Origin: Nematostella vectensis
Lineage: Eukaryota > Cnidaria > Anthozoa > Actiniaria > Edwardsiidae
NCBI RefSeq assembly: GCF_932526225.1
Contig: NC_064036.1
Coordinates: 14,439,181-14,503,180, forward strand
Direction: 5' to 3'
DNA: 64,000 bases
Below are positions 45,604 to 60,600 of this stretch, one piece after another. The notes beneath the pieces are model-generated. The model ran no database searches and had not been told where the DNA came from. It saw only the letters and a program-made list of their open reading frames with translations. The number at the start of each line of letters is the position of its first letter. The stretch's first letter is position 1. The position numbers were made by a program, and so were the translations under genes.

Positions 45604-48600
45604 GTAGGTGCGGTTCGATAGCTATTTTGAAAGTCTGTTTTCTGCGCGGTTCACAACATTCTCAACAAGGCTCAATGCTCGTCATTTCAAGAGTTATGTA
45701 ACCAGCCAGTGGTTAATGTCTTTCTTGCTTTGTACGGGACTTGCCGATACACTAAAATCCCGGGTTTTGATTGTTTTTTATTCTTATGTAATCAAGTGGT
45801 TAAAGTATAAAAAGTGTTCACTTATCTCTCTCTCCTCGCTTGTCTTGTCTCGTGTTTTTCACTCACGCTTTGCTCCCTCTCTATGTCACACACTCCCTCT
45901 CATATTACAATCATGGAATCAAAAGACTATTCACAATTTGTCACACGCTGGCACCAAATCAGTTCTGGTCAGCTTGTGACTGAGACTAATCTTGCAAGCT
46001 GCTAGAAAAGGTGAATTCATTTATGATTTTCGTAAAATTGCGATTAGAAGTGTATAGGGTATCATGTTTTCACAACCTGCATTTAATAATTCGTAAAAGT
46101 TGCATTGCAAGTTGCAGAAATGCAGTTTATTGATTGATATTTTACTATTGTCGGACTGTTTCGTAATCCAAGCGATATCTAGTTGGGGATGTTGATCTGG
46201 TCCTTACCTGAAAGTTTTACTACTAGATATATTTATACGCACTGCAAAAGGGGAGCCCCACACCTATTAATGTTCGTATCTATAGGAACAACAGAAACAG
46301 TTAAAAGCAGTCTGTTAGATATCCAAGAGCTGTTATAAAAATATGTGAAACTTCAACAAGTGTGTTGAACTATCTATAAATCCTGTAATTTCAAATCAAA
46401 CGTAGGCCTCAGTACCCAGGCCTTTGGACGGATAATTAGTGTCTAATATTACCTGCAGTATATACAGTTGATATCAGCTAAAATCTTTCTTCTTTTTTAT
46501 GGCCGAGCACGTTTGCCGAATAATGTTTTGCTTTCAACAAAGTAAGATAAATATACTTTGAATTATTTTTCATGGAATGAATGCACCAAGATTGAACTAA
46601 TGGTAATGGTGTAACAACTCTTTTTGGAATGTAGGCCCATAAACGGTAAAAAGATTTCTTCTAGAAAATGTAAGGACAAACAGAAGGTTTGGAACAGATG
46701 TGAATGACGTCATTGCAAATTTGACAATTTGGGGTGAACAAAAACTTGAGGCATCTGACGACTAACGGAGTTCCAAATATTGTAATGACTAATGAAGCCA
46801 TCAATAACGTCATCGTTGTGGAATTAAAGCTTTCCTGCTGATGTTATTTTCATCTTGTAATATTTTTGCCTGTATGTCATATCTACAATCAATAATTATT
46901 TATATATACTCGAAACGAGTCCTATTTCAAAAGACTTTGAAATCTCCGGATTTTCTTGCCTATTTAATTTTAAGTATTTATGATATATTTTTGTAAATAA
47001 TAACTGACTCAGCATAAAGTATTATTCCATTTTCTTCAAACACAGCGATTGATATTTGGTCGAATTCTATAAAAATAAATAGGGTTTGCCTTTGCCTTAC
47101 ACTGTAGATTAAAACCTAAAATCACCCTTTACCCAAAGTTAATACGACCTTATTATCGATTGTAACAGCCACTTCGATAATAACGTCATCTAGCAGTGTG
47201 GCGCCATCTACAACAGACTCCAGTAGTGTGACACCATCTACAACATCGAAATTATCTAGCAGTGTGTCTTTATCTACAACATCGACATCATCTAGTAGTG
47301 AGTCACCATCTACAACACCGACATCATCAAGCAGTGTGACACCATCTACAACATCGACATCATCTAGCAGTGTGACAACATCTACAACATCGACATCATC
47401 TAGCAGTGGGTCACCATCTACAACATCGACATCATCTAGCAGTGGGTCACCATCTACAACATCGACATCATCTAGCAGTGTGACACCATCCACAACATCG
47501 ACATCATCTAGCAGTGTGACACCATCTACAACATCGACATCATCCAGCAGTGGGTCACCATCTACAACACCGACATCATCAAGCAGTGTGACACCATCTA
47601 CATCATCGACATCATCTGGAAGTGTGACACCATCTACAACATCAACATCATCTATTAGTGTGACACCATCTACATCATCGACATCATCTAGCAGTGTGTC
47701 TTCATCTACAACATCGACATCATCTAGCAGTGTGACACCATCTACAACATCAACATCGTCTAGCAGTGTGACACCATCTACAACATCAACATCATCTAGC
47801 AGTGGGTCACCATCTACAACATCGACATCATCTAGCAGTGTGACACCATCTACAACATCGACATCATCTAGCAGTGTGACACCATCTACAACATCAACAT
47901 CGTCTAGCAGTGTGACACCATCTACAACATCAACATCATCTAGCAGTGGATCACCATCTACAACATCAACATCGTCTAGCAGTGGGTCACCATCTACAAC
48001 ATCGACATCGTCCAGCAGTGGGTCACCGTCTACAACATCGACATCATCTAGCAGTGTGACACAATCTACAACATCGACATCATCTAGCAGTGTTACACCA
48101 TCTACAACATCGACATCATCTAGCAGTGTGTCACCATCTACAACATCGACATCATCTAGCAGTGTGTCACCATCTACAACATCAACATCATCCAGCAATG
48201 TGACACCATCTACAACATTGACGTCATCTAGCAGTGGGTCACCATCTACAACATCGACATCGTCAAGCAGTTTGTCACCGTCTACAACATCGGCATCATC
48301 TAGCAGTGTTACACCATCTACAACATCGACATCATCTAGCAGTGTGACACCACCTACAACATCGACATCATCTAGTAGTGTGACACCATCTACAACATTG
48401 ACATCGTCCAGCAGTGGGTCACCATCTACAACATCGACATCATCAAGTAGTGTGACACCATCTACAACACCGACATCATCTAGCAGTATGACACCATCTA
48501 CAACATCGACATCGTCCAGCATTGGGTCGCCATCTTCAACATCGACATCATCTAGCAGTGTGGCACCATCTACAACATCAACATCGTCTAGCAGTGTGAC

Positions 48601-51600
48601 ACCATCTACAACATCAACATCATCTAGCAGTGGGTCACCACCTACAACATCGACATCATCTAGCAGTGTGACACCATCTACAACATCGACATCGTCCAGC
48701 ATTGGGTCGCCATCTACAACACCGACATCATCTAGCAGTGTGGCACCATCTACAACATCAACATCGTCTAGCAGTGTGACACCATCTACAACATCAACAT
48801 CATCTAGCAGTGGGTCACCATCTACAACATCGACATCATCTAGCAGTGTGACACTATCTACAACATCAACACCGTCTAGCAGTGTGACACCACCTACAAC
48901 ATCGACATCATCTAGCAGTGTGACACCATCGACATCATCTAGCAGTGTGACACTATCTACAACATCAACATCGTCTAGCAGTGTGACACCATCTACAATA
49001 TCGACATCATCTAGCAGTGTGACACCATCTACAACATCGACATCCTCTAGCAGTCCAACATCTTCCACAACATCGACATCATCTAGTAGTGTGTCACCAT
49101 CTACAACATCGACATCATCTAGCAGTGTGTCACCATCAACAACATCGACATCATCTAGCAGTCCAACATCTTCCACAACATCGACATCATCTAGTAGTGT
49201 GACACCATCTACAACATCGACATCCTCTAGCAGTCCAACATCTTCCACAACATCGACATCATCTAGTAGTGTGTCACCATCTACAACATCGACATCTTCG
49301 AGCAGTGTGACACCATCTACAACATCGACATCGTCCAGCAGTGGGTCACCATCTACAACATTGACATCATCTAGCAGTGTGACACCATCTACAACATCGA
49401 CATCCTCTAGCAGTGTGACACCATCTACAACATCGACATCGTCTAGCAGTGGGTCACTATCTACAACATCGACATCGTCCAGCAGTGGGTCACCATCTAC
49501 AACATCGACATCATCTAGCAGTGTGACACCATCTACAACATCGACATCATCAAGCAGTGTGACACCATCTACAACACCGACATCATCTAGCAGTATGACA
49601 CCATCTACAACATCGACATCGTCCAGCATTGGGTCGCCATCTACAACACCGACATCATCTAGCAGTGTGGCACCATCTACAACATCAACATCGTCTAGCA
49701 GTGTGACACCATCTACAACATCAACATCATCTAGCAGTGGGTCACCATCTACAACATCGACATCATCTAGCAGTGTGACACTATCTACAACATCAACATC
49801 GTCTAGCAGTGTGACACCATCTACAACATCGACATCATCTAGCAGTGTGACACTATCTACAACATCAACATCGTCTAGCAGTGTGACACCATCTACAATA
49901 TCGACATCATCTAGCAGTGTGACACCATCTACAACATCGACATCCTCTAGCAGTCCAACATCTTCCACAACATCGACATCATCTAGTAGTGTGTCACCAT
50001 CTACAACATCGACATCATCTAGCAGTGTGTCACCATCAACAACATCGACATCATCTAGCAGTGTGGCACCATCTACAACATCGACATCATTTAGCAGTGT
50101 GACACCATCTACAACATCGACATCATCTAGCAGTGTGTCTTCATCTACAACATCGACATCGTCCAGCAGTGTGTCACCATCTACAACATCGACATCATCT
50201 AGCAGTGGGTCACCATCTACAACATCGACATCGTCCAGCAGTGTGACACCATCTACAACATCGACATCGTCCAGCAGTGGGTCACCATCTACAACATCGA
50301 CATCATCTAGCAGTGTGACACCATCTACAACATCGACATCCTTTAGCAGTGTGACACCATCTACAACATCGACATCGTCTAGCAGTGGGTCACTATCTAC
50401 AACATCGACATCGTCCAGCAGTGTGTCACCATCTACAACATCGACATCATCTAGCAGTGTGACACCATCTACAACATCGACATCATCAAGTAGTGTGACA
50501 CCATCTACAACACCGACATCATCTAGCAGTATGACACCATCTACAACATCGACATCGTCCAGCATTGGGTCGCCATCTACAACACCGACATCATCTAGCA
50601 GTGTGGCACCATCTACAACATCAACATCGTCTAGCAGTGTGACACCATCTACAACATCAACATCATCTAGCAGTGGGTCACCATCTACAACATCGACATC
50701 GTCCAGCATTGGGTCACCATCTACAACATCGACATCATCTAGCAGTGTGACACCATCTACAACATCAACATCCTCTAGCAGTGTGACACCATCTACAACA
50801 TCGACATCGTCTAGCAGTGGGTCACTATCTACAACATCGACATCGTCCAGCAGTGTGTCACCATCTACAACATCGACATCATCTAGCAGTGTGACATCAA
50901 CATCGTCTAGCAGTGTGACACCATCTACAACATCGACATCATCTAGCAGTGTGACACCATCGACATCATCTAGCAGTGTGACACTATCTACAACATCAAC
51001 ATCGTCTAGCAGTGTGACACCATCTACAATATCGACATCATCTAGCAGTGTGACACCATCTACAACATCGACATCCTCTAGCAGTCCAACATCTTCCACA
51101 ACATCGACATCATCTAGTAGTGTGTCACCATCTACAACATCGACATTATCTAGCAGTGTGTCACCATCTACAACATCGACATCATCTAGCAGTGTGGCAC
51201 CATCTACAACATCGACATCATCTAGCAGTGGGTCACCATCTACAACATCGACATCATCTAGCAGTCCCACATCTTCTACAACATCGACATCATCTAGCAG
51301 TGGGTCACCATCTACAACATCGACATCCTCTAGTAGTCCCACATCTTCCACAACATCGACATCGTCCAGCAGTGTGTCTTTATCTACAACATCGACATCA
51401 TCTAGCAGTGTGTCTTTATCTACATCATCGACATCATCTAGCAGTGTGTCACCATCTACAACATCGACATTATCTAGCAGTGTGTCTTTATCTACAACAT
51501 TGACATCAACTAGTATTGTGACACCATCTACAACATCGACACCGTCAACTGGCAGCTCTAATACAGAAGGTATTTGACACGGCAGGTGCCAGATACCAAA

Positions 51601-54600
51601 GTTTTGCTATGCAATTTATGCTATTGCATGAAGTTATTGTTAAGATTATTAAACACTTTAATTCACAGGATAGCTACAGCTTAGCTGAAATATTGTGATA
51701 ATATCTTTGAAAATATGAACCTGTATTTAAAATGTTAAGCTATTACCAAACAAAACGCAAATCCGCGTAAGATGACGCAAGTTTTGCTACTTGTCGTCAG
51801 CATAAATAGGAAAAACCTTGATGAAAATAAACTTGTGAATTTGCATTTTTAATGTAAAGCCTTGGACAAACAAAATGCAAGTCAGCGCATAGTTGTGTTA
51901 CGTTTTGCTACTTGTCGAAAGCATGGTGTACAGGGGCTCAAAACAGCCGACTTAAATCACATCTTTCGTTTCGTTTAGCCACTTCATGGCAATTAACGCA
52001 AGTCGAAACCTGCGACAAGTTGCGCTGACTTGCGTCTTGTTTAGCCAGCGCTTAATTCTAATAAGTTTTGCTTCGGTGGTGGTTTAATGTAACTTAATGC
52101 TTTCCCAGTTTCTAACTAGTTTTGTTTTTGTTTGTACAAAAATTCGTGCCCGACAGAAGGGGTAAATGAAATCATTTATAAATGAAACTCGACCTTCCCC
52201 TCCTCACCAACAATATCTGCAATCGTATTGATATTGATAAGATTTGATGTATTAATTCTATTTCTTTCAGTGATTGTTGAATTTGGATTAAAACTCGAAA
52301 ACTTGATGTACGAAGAAAACATGAAGAACGAAAGTTACTGCAGGGAGAAATTAAGTGGGGTAATAAATGAGGTAAGCATTTAATGGTTAATGTTTTAAAG
52401 CTTTTAGTAAGATACCAGGAATATTGAATTAAGTGATATGTATTTTATATTTATATTTATTGCAGTATCTTTTTGTTATATTTAGTATCACTTCGATTGG
52501 CTATCATGCTTCAGCAATTTGCTTTGTTTACCACATATTATGACAGGTTGAAAAGAATGGTAATACAGCGGTCAAGAAAGTGGAGTGCTTGTAAGTAAGC
52601 AATCACCCTATTTGTGATGGATCTAAGACTTGTTTTCATAAAGCTGATCTTCTGATATTCTTTTGATAATGATATTTAGGCCAGGCAGCGTTATTGCCAA
52701 CATGGAAGTAGCAGTTGCTGACGAGCAGGCAGCCAACACATTCGTACAAACAATGAATGAAACTGTGAATTCAGGTTCGATTGGAAATTTCACGGTTGAT
52801 TCGAATTACCCATTGGGGGCTAATATCACCATCAGTAAGTATCAACTTTACCCTTCGATATCACTTCCAGCCCAAAATGCTATATCAATTGCTTTCTTGT
52901 GCAGCTATAATCTGTATCGTTATAACTGCAACTCACCTTAGAGAACCTCTGTTACCACTAGTATTGCTAACAATGTTTCTTTCTCCTAACCTTTTGTATA
53001 AACAAACCCTGATTGTTTCTATTCAATTCTTAGCTAATTCTACGTCATCATCTATTATGGCATCAACGATGGCAATCACCATTTCGACAATGACATCCAC
53101 TAGCAGTGTGGCACCATCTACAACATTTACACCCACTAGCAGTCAAATATCTTCCACAACATCGACATCGTCAAGCAGTGTGTCACCATCTACAACAACG
53201 ACATCATCTAGCAGTCCCACATCTTCCACAACATCGACATCGTCCAGCAGTGTGGCACCATCGACAACATCGACATCATCTAGCAGTGTGTCACCATCTA
53301 CAACATCGACATCATCTAGCAGTGTGGCACCATCTACAACATCGACATCATCTAGCAGTGGGTCACCATCTACAACATCGACATCATCTAGCAGTCCCAC
53401 ATCTTCCACAACATCGACATCCTCCAGCAGTGTGGCACCATCGACAACATCGACATCCTCTAGCAGTCCTACATCTTCCACAACATCGACATTGTCCAGC
53501 AGTGTGTCTTTATCTACAACATCGACATCATCTATAAGTGTGTCTTTATCTACATCATCGACATCATCTAGCAGTGTGTCACCATCTACAATATCGACAT
53601 CATCTAGCAGTGTGTCTTTATCTACAACATCGACATCATCTAGCAGTGTGTCTTTATCTACAACATCGACATCATCTAGCAGTGTGTCACCATCTACAAC
53701 ATCGGCATCATCTAGCAGTGTGACACCATCTACAACATCGACATCATCAAGCAGTTTGTCACCATCTACAACATCGACATCATCTAGCAGTGTGACACCA
53801 TCTACAACATCGACATCATCTAGCAGTGTGACACCATCTACAACATCGACATTGTCAAGCAGTTTGTCACCGTCTACAACATCGACATCATCTAGCAGTG
53901 TGACACCATCGACATCATCTAGCAGTGTGACACTATCTACAACATCAACATCGTCTAGCAGTGTGACACCATCTACAATATCGACATCATCTAGCAGTGT
54001 GACACCATCTACAACATCGACATCCTCTAGCAGTCCAACATCTTCCACAACATCGACATCATCTAGTAGTGTGTCACCATCTACAACATCGACATCATCT
54101 AGCAGTGTGTCACCATCAACAACATCGACATCATCTAGCAGTGTGGCACCATCTACAACATCGACATCGTCTAGCAGTGGGTCACTATCTACAACATCGA
54201 CATCGTCCAGCAGTGGGTCACCATCTACAACATCGACATCCTCTAGCAGTGTGACACCATCTACAACATCGACATCATCTAGCAGTGTGGCACCATCTAC
54301 AACATCGACATCGTCCAGCAGTGGGTCACCATCTACAACATTGACATCATCTAGAAGTGTGACACCATCTACAACATCGACATCGTCCAGCAGTGGGTCA
54401 CCATCTACAACATCGACATCATCTAGCAGTGTGACACCATCTACAACATCGACATCATCTAGCAGTGTGACACCATCTACAACATCGACATCGTCTAGCA
54501 GTGGGTCACTATCTACAACATCGACATCGTCCAGCAGTGGGTCACCATCTACAACATCGACATCCTCTAGCAGTGTGACACCATCTACAACATCGACATC

Positions 54601-57600
54601 ATCTAGCAGTGTGGCACCATCTACAACATCGACATCGTCCAGCAGTGGGTCACCATCTACAACATCGACATCCTCTAGCAGTGTGACACCATCTACAACA
54701 TCGACATCGTCCAGCAGTGGGTCACCATCTACAACATCGACATCATCTAGCAGTGTGACACCATCTACAACATCGACATCATCTAGCAGTGTGACACCAT
54801 CTACAACATCGACATCGTCTAGCAGTGGGTCACTATCTACAACATCGACATCGTCCAGCAGTGGGTCACCATCTACAACATCGACATCATCTAGCAGTGT
54901 GACACCATCTACAACATCGACATCATCAAGCAGTGTGACACCATCTACAACACCGACATCATCTAGCAGTATGACACCATCTACAACATCGACATCGTCC
55001 AGCATTGGGTCGCCATCTACAACACCGACATCATCTAGCAGTGTGGCACCATCTACAACATCAACATCGTCTAGCAGTGTGACACCATCTACAACATCAA
55101 CATCATCTAGCAGTGGGTCACCATCTACAACATCGACATCATCTAGCAGTGTGACACTATCTACAACATCAACATCGTCTAGCAGTGTGACACCATCTAC
55201 AACATCGACATCATCTAGCAGTGTGACACCATCGACATCATCTAGCAGTGTGACACTATCTACAACATCAACATCGTCTAGCAGTGTGACACCATCTACA
55301 ATATCGACATCATCTAGCAGTGTGACACCATCTACAACATCGACATCCTCTAGCAGTCCAACATCTTCCACAACATCGACATCATCTAGTAGTGTGTCAC
55401 CATCTACAACATCGACATCATCTAGCAGTGTGTCACCATCAACAACATCGACATCATCTAGCAGTGTGGCACCATCTACAACATCGACATCATTTAGCAG
55501 TGTGACACCATCTACAACATCGACATCATCTAGCACTGTGTCTTCATCTACAACATCGACATCGTCCAGCAGTGTGTCACCATCTACAACATCGACATCA
55601 TCTAGCAGTGGGTCACCATCTACAACATCGACATCGTCCAGCAGTGTGACACCATCTACAACATCGACATCGTCCAGCAGTGGGTCACCATCTACAACAT
55701 CGACATCATCTAGCAGTGTGACACCATCTACAACATCGACATCCTCTAGCAGTGTGACACCATCTACAACATCGACATCGTCTAGCAGTGGGTCACTATC
55801 TCTAACATCGACATCGTCCAGCAGTGTGTCACCATCTACAACATCGACATCATCTAGCAGTGTGACACCATCTACAACATCGACATCATCAAGTAGTGTG
55901 ACACCATCTACAACACCGACATCATCTAGCAGTATGACACCATCTACAACATCGACATCGTCCAGCATTGGGTCGCCATCTACAACACCGACATCATCTA
56001 GCAGTGTGGCACCATCTACAACATCAACATCGTCTAGCAGTGTTACACCATCTACAACATCGACATCGTCCAGCAGTGGGTCACCATCTACAACATCGAC
56101 ATCATCTAGCAGTGTGACACCATCTACAACATCGACATCCTCTAGCAGTGTGACACCATCTACAACATCGACATCGTCTAGCAGTGGGTCACTATCTACA
56201 ACATCGACATTGTCCAGCAGTGTGTCACCATCTACAACATCGACATCATCTAGCAGTGTGACATCAACATCGTCTAGCAGTGTGACACCATCTACAACAT
56301 CGACATCATCTAGCAGTGGGACACCATCGACATCATCTAGCAGTGTGACACTATCTACAACATCAACATCGTCTAGCAGTGTGACACCATCTACAATATC
56401 GACATCATCTAGCAGTGTGACACCATCTACAACATCGACATCCTCTAGCAGTCCAACATCTTCCACAACATCGACATCATCTAGTAGTGTGTCACCATCT
56501 ACAACATCGACATCATCTAGCAGTGTGTCACCATCTACAACATCGACATCATCTAGCAGTGTGGCACCATCTACAACATCGACATCATCTAGCAGTGGGT
56601 CACCATCTACAACATCGACATATTCTAGCAGTGTGGCACCATCTACAACATCGACATATTCTAGCAGTGTGGCACCATCTACAACATCGACATCATCTAG
56701 CAGTCCCACATCTTCTACAACATCGACATCATCTAGCAGTGGGTCACCATCTACAACATCGACATCCTCTAGCAGTCCCACATCTTCCACAACATCGACA
56801 TCGTCCAGCAGTGTGTCTTTATCTACAACATCGACATCATCTAGCAGTGTGTCTTTATCTACATCATCGACATCATCTAGCAGTGTGTCACCATCTACAA
56901 CATCGACATTATCTAGCAGTGTGTCTTTATCTACAACATTGACATCAACTAGTATTGTGACACCATCTACAACATCGACACCGTCAACTGGCAGCTCTAA
57001 TACAGAAGGTATTTGACACGGCAGGTGCCAGATACCAAAGTTTTGCTATGCAATTTATGCTATTGCATGAAGTTATTGTTAAGATTATTAAACACTTTAA
57101 TTCACAGGATAGCTACAGCTTAGCTGAAATATTGTGATAATATCTTTGAAAATATGAACCTGTATTTAAAATGTTAAGCTATTACCAAACAAAACGCAAA
57201 TCCGCGTAAGATGACGCAAGTTTTGCTACTTGTCGTCAGCATAAATAAGAAAAACCTTGATGAAAATAAACTTGTGAATTTGCATTTTTAATGTAAAGCC
57301 TTGGACAAACAAAACGCAAGTCAGCGCATAGTTGTGTTACGTTTTGCTACTTGTCGAAAGCATGGTGTACAGGGGCTCAAAACAGCCGACTTAAATCACA
57401 TCTTTCGTTTCGTTTAGCCACTTCATGGCAATTAACGCAAGTCGAAACCTGCGACAAGTTGCGCTGACTTGCGTCTTGTTTAGACAGCGCTTAATTCTAA
57501 TAAGTTTTGCTTCGGTGGTGGTTTAATGTAACTTAATGCTTTCCCAGTTTCTAACTAGTTTTGTTTTTGTTTGTACAAAAATTCGTGCCCAACAGAAGGG

Positions 57601-60600
57601 GTAAATGAAATCATTTATAAATGAAACTCGACCTTCCCCTCCTCACCAACAATATCTGCAATCGTATTGATATTGATAAGATTTGATGTATTAATTCTAT
57701 TTCTTTCAGTGATTGTTGAATTTGGATTAAAACTCGAAAACTTGATGTACGAAGAAAACATGAAGAACGAAAGTTACTGCAGGGAGAAATTAAGTGGGGT
57801 AATAAATGAGGTAAGCATTTAATGGTTAATGTTTTAAAGCTTTTAGTAAGATACCAGGAATATTGAATTAAGTGATATGTATTTTATATTTATATTTATT
57901 GCAGTATCTTTTTGTTATATTTAGTATCACTTCGATTGGCTATCATGCTTCAGCAATTTGCTTTGTTTACCACATATTATGACAGGTTGAAAAGAATGGT
58001 AATACAGCGGTCAAGAAAGTGGAGTGCTTGTAAGTAAGCAATCACCCCATTTGTGATGGATCTAAGACTTGTTTTCATAAAGCTGATCTTCTGATATTCT
58101 TTTGATAATGATATTTAGGCCAGGCAGCGTTATTGCCAACATGGAAGTAGCAGTTGCTGACGAGCAGGCAGCCAACACATTCGTACAAACAATGAATGAA
58201 ACTGTGAATTCAGGTTCGATTGGAAATTTCACGGTTGATTCGAATTACCCATTGGGGGCTAATATCACCATCAGTAAGTATCAACTTTACCCTTCGATAT
58301 CACTTCCAGCCCAAAATGCTATATCAATTGCTTTCTTGTGCAGCTATAATCTGTATCGTTATAACTGCAACTCACCTTAGAGAACCTCTGTTACCACTAG
58401 TATTGCTAACAATGTTTCTTTCTCCTAACCTTTTGTATAAACAAACCCTGATTGTTTCTATTCAATTCTTAGCTAATTCTACGTCATCATCTATTATGGC
58501 ATCAACGATGGCAATCACCATTTCGACAATGACATTCACTAGCAGTGTGGCACCATCTACAACATTTACACCCACTAGCAGTCAAATATCTTCCACAACA
58601 TCGACATCGTCAAGCAGTGTGTCACAATCTACAACAACGACATCATCTAGCAGTCCCACATCTTCCACAACATCGACATCGTCCAGCAGTGTGGCACCAT
58701 CGACAACATCGACATCATCTAGCAGTGTGTCACCATCTACAACATCGACATCATCTAGCAGTGTGGCACCATCTACAACATCGACATCATCTAGCAGTCC
58801 CACATCTTCCACAACATCGACATCGTCCAGCAGTGTGGCACCATCGACAACATCGACATCCTCTAGCAGTCCTACATCTTCCACAACATCGACATTGTCC
58901 AGCAGTGTGTCTTTATCTACAACATCGACATCATCTATAAGTGTGTCTTTATCTACATCATCGACATTATCTAGCAGTGTGTCACCATCTACAACATCGA
59001 CATTGTCAAGCAGTTTGTCACCGTCTACAACATCGACATCATCTAGCAGTGTGACACCATCTACAACATCGACATCATCGAGCAGTGTGTCACCATCTAC
59101 AACATCAACATCATCTAGCAGTGTGACACCATCTACAACATCGACATCATCTGGCAGTGTGTCTCTATCTACAACATCGACATCTTCAAGCAGTTTGTCA
59201 CCGTCTACAACATCGACATCATCGAGCATTGTGACACCATCTACAACATCGACATCATCTAGCAGTGTGTCACCATCCACAACATCTACATCATCTAGCA
59301 GTGTGTCTTCATCTACAACATCGACATCAGCTAGCAGTGTATCTTCATCTACAACATCGACATCATCTAGCAGTGTGTCACCATCTACATCATCGACATC
59401 ATCCAGCAGTGTGTCACCATCTACAACATCGGCATCATCTAGCAGTGTGTCACCATCTACAACATTGATATCGTCAAGCAGTTTGTTACCTTCTACAACA
59501 TCGACATCCTCTAGCAGTCCAACATCTTCAACAACATCGACATCGTCCAGCAGTGTGGCACTATCTACAACATCGACATCCTCTAGCAGTCAAACATCTT
59601 CAACAACATCGACATCGTCCAGTAGTGTGTCATTATCAACATCGTCTAACAGTGTTTCACCATCGCCAACATCGACATCATTAAGCAGTGTGACATCATC
59701 TACAACATCGACATCATCTAGCAGTGTGTCACAATCTACAACATCAACATCATCGAGCATTGTGGTGACACCATCTACAACATCGACATATTCGAGCAGT
59801 TTGTCACTATCTACAACATCGACATCATCTAGCAGTGTGTCACCATCTACAACATCGACATCATTAAGCAGTGTGACACCGTCTACAACATCGACATCAT
59901 TGAGCAGTGTGACACCATCTACAACAACGACATCATCTAGCAGTGTTTCACCATCTACAACATCGACATCATCTAGCAGGGTGTCACCATCTACATCATC
60001 GACATCATCTAGCAGTGTGATACCATCTACAACATCGACATCATCTAGCAGTCCAACATCTTCAACAACATCGACATCGTTCAGCAGTGGGTCACCATCG
60101 ACAACATCAACATCGTCTAGCAGTGTGTCTTTATCTACAACTTCGACATCATCTAGCAGTGTGTCACCATCTACAACATCGACATCATCTAGCAGTGTGA
60201 CACCATCTACAACATCGACATCATCGAGCATTGTGACACCATCTACAACATCGACATCATCTAGCAGTGTGTCTTCATCTACAACATCGACATCATCTAG
60301 CAGTGTGACACCATCTACATTACTGACATCATCTAGCAGTATGACACCATCTACAACATCGACATCATCGAGCATTGTGATACCATCTACAACATCGACA
60401 TCATCTAGCAGTGTGTCTTCATCTACAACATCAACATCATCTAGCAGTGTGACACCATCTACAACACCGACATTATCTAGCAGTCCAACATCTTCAACAA
60501 CATCGACATCGTCTAGCAGTGTGACACCATCTACAACATCAACATCGTCTAGCAGTGTGACACCATCTACAACATCAACATCATCTAGCAGTGTGACACC

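Noticed and set aside
47122-51351. Long minus-strand acidic reading frame opposite mucin repeat block A (and similar ones at 53143-56790, 58582-59280 and 59590-60375)
   Set aside because: It is the complement of a stop-free 36-bp coding repeat; it has no signal, domain or splice context, while the plus strand gives a fully phased mucin gene.
52781-53033. Upstream extension of repeat block B reading frame through the intron (start near 52781, and likewise 58220)
   Set aside because: The frame runs through a good GTAAGT donor and TTAG acceptor; the SEA exon uses another frame and splices in phase to 53034.
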